Shown in pieces: positions 15,331 to 17,645 of a stretch of DNA of 17,645 bases. The notes below the pieces were generated by a model. That model was given only the letters and a program-made list of their open reading frames with translations, ran no database searches and was not told where the DNA came from. The position numbers were made by a program, and so were the translations under genes. Location: the NCBI GenBank assembly GCA_015485015.1, contig WFUK01000119.1, positions 1 through 17,645 on the forward strand, given 5' to 3'. The number at the start of each line of letters is the position of its first letter. Within the stretch, counting starts at the first letter, position 1. This stretch comes from Paracoccaceae bacterium. Its GTDB lineage: Bacteria > Pseudomonadota > Alphaproteobacteria > Rhodobacterales > Rhodobacteraceae.

Positions 15331-15376
15331 AGTCTCTCTCCAATTTTGGGCGCGCAAAGCGCCAGTTAATAATTCG

Positions 15377-15394
15377 TTTCCGTCGGGGCGGAAA
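15377..15394 (-). other. Small hairpin in the tRNA-Val 3' trailer
   Basis: TTTCCG and CGGAAA pair (6 bp, 6-base loop) one base after the encoded CCA of the tRNA. There is no U-run, so it is not a terminator; it could guide 3' processing of the tRNA-rpmJ precursor. Confidence 0.35.
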
Positions 15395-15395
15395 A

Positions 15396-15470
15396 TGGTG
15401 GGCGTAACTGGGATTGAACCAGTGACCCCTTCGATGTCAACGAAGTGCTCTCCCGCTGAGCTATACGCCC
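15396..15470 (-). tRNA. tRNA-Val, anticodon GAC
   Basis: On the minus strand the sequence folds into a full cloverleaf. The acceptor arms are GGGCGTA (from 15470) and TACGCCC (ending 15400), the D arm is AGCTCAGCGGGAGAGC, the anticodon stem is CTTCG/CGAAG around TTGACAT (anticodon GAC), and the T arm is CTGGTTCAATCCCAG. A discriminator A and an encoded CCA (15398-15396) complete it. GAC reads the valine codons GUC and GUU. Confidence 0.97.
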
Positions 15471-15513
15471 GAAAAAGCAACAAGCGCGGCCAAAGCTGCG
15501 CTCGTGTGGCCTG

Positions 15514-15542
15514 TCTATAAGCGCAAGCGGGCGGGGGTTCAA
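15514..15542 (-). promoter_or_regulatory. Strong sigma-70-type promoter for tRNA-Val and rpmJ
   Basis: On the minus strand TTGAAC (15542-15537), a 17-base spacer and TATAGA (15519-15514) form a near-consensus promoter. The expected start is near 15507, about 37 bases before the mature tRNA 5' end, as expected for a stable-RNA promoter. Confidence 0.75.
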
Positions 15543-15585
15543 GCGCTTTTGCGCATTGTGGGCCAAGGCGTGGCAAAAAGAATTA

Positions 15586-15615
15586 TTTACGCCGCGCCGT
15601 CCGGGTGGCTATGAT
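15586..15615 (+). promoter_or_regulatory. Possible promoter of the N-formylglutamate amidohydrolase gene
   Basis: TATGAT at 15610-15615 matches the -10 consensus at five of six positions. TTTACG at 15586-15591 is a weak -35, 18 bases upstream. The ATG of the gene is 33 bases downstream. Confidence 0.4.
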
Positions 15616-15647
15616 GCATCCATGAACGAATACACGGGTTTTATGCC

Positions 15648-16499
15648 ATGACAATAGCGGCCTATTCATTAATATCTGGCGATCGACCACGGTCTTGCGC
15701 GGTGTTTTCCAGCCCCCATAGCGGGGCTGATTATCCGCAGGATTTCTTGCAAGGCTCTTGCCTGTCTCCGCTACAGTTGCGCTCGTCGGAGGATGCCTTT
15801 GTCGACCGGTTTTTTGCCGATACACTGGGCGCGCCGGTGCTGAAGGCCCGATATCCGCGCGCTTATGTCGATCTCAATCGCGATGCCTCGGAAATGGATG
15901 CGGCTGTGGTTCAAGGGGCGCTGCCGGCGGCGCCCAATCCCCGGGTTGCGGCGGGGCTAGGGGTGGTGCCGCGCGTGGTGGCGGATGGTCGGGCGATACA
16001 GCTTGGGAAAATGCCGATGCATGAAGCGCAGCAGCGACTGGATCAGGCATATCACCCCTATCATACCGCGCTGGCCGCGCAGATTGACGCCCAGCGGGGC
16101 CGGTTTGGCGGGTGCCATTTATTTGATTTCCATTCAATGCCGCGCTCGGCTTTGGCCAGTGGTTTATCGCTGAAACGGCGACCGGAAATCATCTTGGGGG
16201 ATCGTTATGGCACCTCTTGCGATGCATGGTTTGGTGATGCCGTGGCGCGCCTGTTTGAGCGCGAGGGCTTTGTTGTGGCTCGCAATGCGCCTTTTGCCGG
16301 GGGCTATATTACCCGCCATTATGGAGCGCCGAAATCCGGTGTTCAGGCGGTGCAGGTCGAGATTGACCGAAGCCTTTATATGGACGAAAAAACCGTGCAA
16401 CCCTTGCCGGATTTTGGCCGGTTTGCGGCGAGAATGGCGCGGGTTATTACCGGATTGGCCGCCCTGATGCCGCTGCAGAAATCAATGGCAGCGGAATAG
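15648..16499 (+). CDS. N-formylglutamate amidohydrolase family protein
   Basis: This 283-residue cytoplasmic protein matches the N-formylglutamate amidohydrolase (HutG-type) family along its length: SSPHSGADYP (21-30), RAYVDLNRDASEMD (71-84), VVPR (106-109), YHPYHTAL (135-142), LFDFHSMPRS (158-167), ILGDRYGTS (182-190), and NAPFAGGYITRHYGAP (213-228) with VQVEIDRSLYMDE. The His and Asp/Glu residues in these blocks are the expected metal and catalytic ligands. The family hydrolyses N-formyl-L-glutamate to formate and glutamate, the last step of one histidine degradation route, but many members sit outside hut operons and may act on other N-acylated amino acids; no hut gene is near. There is no Shine-Dalgarno before the ATG. 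A 9-codon leader frame (15622-15651) overlaps the start by ATGA. The gene is monocistronic and convergent with dinB. Confidence 0.87.
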   Translation: MTIAAYSLISGDRPRSCAVFSSPHSGADYPQDFLQGSCLSPLQLRSSEDAFVDRFFADTLGAPVLKARYPRAYVDLNRDASEMDAAVVQGALPAAPNPRVAAGLGVVPRVVADGRAIQLGKMPMHEAQQRLDQAYHPYHTALAAQIDAQRGRFGGCHLFDFHSMPRSALASGLSLKRRPEIILGDRYGTSCDAWFGDAVARLFEREGFVVARNAPFAGGYITRHYGAPKSGVQAVQVEIDRSLYMDEKTVQPLPDFGRFAARMARVITGLAALMPLQKSMAAE

Positions 16500-16513
16500 G
16501 ATAGCGGTTGGGC

Positions 16514-16541
16514 AAAAAAAAGGCTGCGTCTGGCGCAGCCT
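16514..16541 (-). terminator. Intrinsic terminator on the minus strand (candidate sRNA and dinB)
   Basis: Reading on the minus strand, AGGCTGCG and CGCAGCCT form an 8-bp stem with a 5-base loop (16541-16521), followed directly by a run of T at 16520-16514. It lacks a U-run on the plus strand, so it acts for leftward transcripts only. It would end both dinB read-through and the candidate sRNA. Confidence 0.9.
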
Positions 16542-16578
16542 CAGGAAAAAGGGAGGAAGCGCCCGGAAGCCGAGCGCT
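16514..16578 (-). ncRNA. Candidate small RNA with an exposed anti-Shine-Dalgarno motif
   Basis: A transcript of about 65 nt is predicted from a promoter at 16585-16613 to the terminator at 16514-16541. Its parts in order are: a 5' hairpin AGCGCTCGG-CTT-CCGGGCGCT (16578-16558, 9 bp, one G-U); a 16-nt unpaired stretch at 16557-16542 with CCTCCC followed by a T-run; and the terminator hairpin with U-run. The exposed CCUCCC copies the anti-Shine-Dalgarno end of 16S rRNA, as in known alphaproteobacterial sRNAs with such motifs (the CcsR/cuckoo type), though there the motif is placed in hairpin loops. It lies downstream of dinB and could also be processed from its 3' UTR. No open frame fits. Function as a translation repressor is inference. 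Confidence 0.6.
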
Positions 16579-16584
16579 GGAATT

Positions 16585-16613
16585 CAGATAGTATTGCATT
16601 GCAGCAATGTCAA
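16585..16613 (-). promoter_or_regulatory. Near-consensus promoter of the candidate sRNA
   Basis: On the minus strand a perfect TTGACA (16613-16608) is followed by a 17-base spacer and TATCTG (16590-16585). The expected start is near A16578, which is exactly the first base of the 5' hairpin. The promoter is wholly downstream of the dinB stop codon. Confidence 0.7.
16597..16609. promoter_or_regulatory. Palindrome inside the sRNA promoter, operator candidate
   Basis: CATTGC-A-GCAATG is a perfect 6+1+6 inverted repeat. It lies in the spacer and touches the -35 box of the sRNA promoter, where a bound protein would block RNA polymerase. On the minus strand it contains CTGC-AAT-GCA, close to the CTGC-N3/4-GCAG site reported for PhaR of Paracoccus; that link is only a suggestion. 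Confidence 0.45.
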
Positions 16614-16628
16614 TGATGCGATGCAGTA

Positions 16629-17645
16629 TTATTTTAGGGCGCGCCCCTTTTTGATCGAGTTTTTCCCATATTTTTGCCGAATAGCATCGGTGGCGGTCTC
16701 GATGGCGCGGCGCTTGGGGGCGGTGCTATCCAGCAGGTCTTCGGCGGTGCCGATCTCGGTTTCGGGCCGCAAATCAGAAATCCCCACCCCAAGCAGGCGA
16801 AACGGCCCATGGCTGCGCACCATTTCCAGCAGGCGCTGCGCGATGGTATAGATCGAATCCGCGTGCTGCACCGGACTATTCAGCGTGATCCGACGCGAGA
16901 GCTGCCTAAAATCATGGGTTTTGAGCTTCACCATCACTACCAGCCCCGCCATATTTTTCGCCTTGGCGCGATCCGCAGTTTCGACGCTTAGCCGCCACAA
17001 ATAACCGTCTAGCGCGTCTTTATTCGCAGTATCGCGGGAAAATGTGGTTTCGCTGGAGATGCTTTTGGTGGTGCTTTCTGCGCTGATTTTTCGCGCATCC
17101 CGCCCATGGGCCAAATCAAACAGCCGCAGCCCCATCGCGCCATAGCGCTGCCCGAGGTCTTTGGCGGAATAGCGCAGAAGGTCGTCGATCTTGCGAATGC
17201 CGCCTTGGGCGAGCTTTTCTTGCATGGCGGGGCCGATCCCTGCCAGCATTTGCACCGGTTTACCCTTGAGAAATTCAGCGGTTTCGGCCCGGCCAATCAG
17301 CGCCATGCCTTGGGGTTTATCAAGATCAGACGCGATTTTGGCGAGGAATTTATTATGCGATAGCCCGACAGATACGGTAATACCCACTTCGGATTTGATT
17401 TGGTTGGCCAGCTTGGCCAGCTGCACCACCGGCGGCGTTTTGTGTAATTTCACGGTGCCGCCGAGGTCCAGAAAGGCTTCGTCCAGTGAAAGCGGCTCAA
17501 TGGCAGGGGTCAGCGCTTCCATCAGGGCTTTGATTTGGCGAGAGGCCGCTTGGTAAACCTGCATGCGGATCGGCATCACCACCGCCTGCGGGCAAAGCTT
17601 GCGGGCCTGAAACATGGGCATGGCCGAGCGCACCCCATGGATGCG
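16629..17645 (-). CDS. dinB: DNA polymerase IV (Y family), N-terminus outside window
   Basis: About 338 residues are present; the frame continues past the right edge (RIHGVRSAMPMFQARKLCPQAV is the first visible part), so roughly the first 50 residues, including the first metal-binding aspartate and the steric gate, are missing. The second acidic pair is visible in PLSLDEAFLDLGG. Then come the palm and thumb parts: VSVGLSHNKFLAKIASDLDKPQG, the helix-hairpin-helix-like GIGPAMQEKLAQGGIRKIDDLL, and the little-finger domain SKSISSETTFSRD-like text (TTKSISSETTFSRDTANKD) to LLGVGISDL. Pol IV bypasses lesions and adds to stress-induced mutation. No clear C-terminal QLxLF-type clamp motif is visible; the end is IKKGRALK, as in several relatives. 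Regulation cannot be judged because the promoter lies outside. Confidence 0.94.
   Translation of the reverse strand, partial: RIHGVRSAMPMFQARKLCPQAVVMPIRMQVYQAASRQIKALMEALTPAIEPLSLDEAFLDLGGTVKLHKTPPVVQLAKLANQIKSEVGITVSVGLSHNKFLAKIASDLDKPQGMALIGRAETAEFLKGKPVQMLAGIGPAMQEKLAQGGIRKIDDLLRYSAKDLGQRYGAMGLRLFDLAHGRDARKISAESTTKSISSETTFSRDTANKDALDGYLWRLSVETADRAKAKNMAGLVVMVKLKTHDFRQLSRRITLNSPVQHADSIYTIAQRLLEMVRSHGPFRLLGVGISDLRPETEIGTAEDLLDSTAPKRRAIETATDAIRQKYGKNSIKKGRALK

Noticed and set aside
15263..15520. A plus-strand open frame with [16 protein letters not shown] text
   Set aside because: It is the antisense translation of rpmJ and tRNA-Val; this peptide is a well-known false annotation over tRNA genes.
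1..17645. CRISPR arrays, insertion sequences, prophage or attachment sites
   Set aside because: No regularly spaced repeats, transposase or integrase motifs, or direct repeats flanking the tRNA were seen.

Overview
The window looks like chromosomal DNA of an alphaproteobacterium, most likely a Rhodobacterales (Roseobacter-group) species. The support is gene content and protein sequence style: a DUF1013/TrcR protein, the 41-residue zinc-free form of ribosomal protein L36, an ECF42-type sigma factor with its DGPF partner, a short Hsp33, and a two-PGBD caspase-like periplasmic protein. No 16S sequence is present, so this placement is an inference. No prophage, transposase, integrase or CRISPR array was seen.

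Layout, left to right. (1) 1-1110, minus strand: a DGPF/YCII-domain gene followed, with a 4-base overlap, by an ECF sigma factor that runs off the left edge. (2) 1265-2188, plus strand: the redox chaperone Hsp33 (hslO). (3) 2296-2374: a nested inverted-repeat element between convergent genes. (4) 2378-3028, minus strand: an exported RNase T2-family protein with an unusual active-site motif. (5) 3130-3855, plus strand: a TrcR/DUF1013 cell-cycle regulator. (6) 3954-5168, plus strand: glutaryl-CoA dehydrogenase. (7) 5340-13645, plus strand: a tightly packed seven-gene operon with an acyl-CoA synthetase, livG, livH, livM, a periplasmic binding protein, livF and a PaaK-like AMP-binding protein. It is preceded by a 20-bp TetR-style palindrome. 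(8) 13735-15144, plus strand: an exported caspase-fold protein without the catalytic Cys, carrying two peptidoglycan-binding domains. (9) 15205-15470, minus strand: tRNA-Val(GAC) and rpmJ behind one strong promoter. A bidirectional terminator separates rpmJ from the caspase-like gene. (10) 15648-16499, plus strand: an N-formylglutamate amidohydrolase-family protein. (11) 16514-16613, minus strand: a candidate small RNA with its own near-consensus promoter. (12) 16629-17645, minus strand: DNA polymerase IV (dinB), cut by the right edge.

How the parts may work together. The central operon reads as an uptake-and-activation module. A HAAT-type ABC importer brings in an organic acid or a related compound, and two adenylate-forming enzymes would turn it into a CoA thioester. 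The substrate cannot be read from the sequence. Glutaryl-CoA dehydrogenase lies just upstream in the same direction, but with its own ribosome-binding site and a 171-bp gap. Hairpins flank the binding-protein cistron on both sides, which fits its usual need for higher expression than the membrane parts.

The most interesting unnamed signal is the candidate sRNA of about 65 nt downstream of dinB. It has a TTGACA-17-TATCTG promoter, a 9-bp 5' hairpin, an unpaired CCUCCC anti-Shine-Dalgarno stretch, and a terminator hairpin with a U-run. Its unpaired stretch is complementary over 11 nt to the binding-protein ribosome-binding site and over 9 nt to that of the acyl-CoA synthetase, both in this window.
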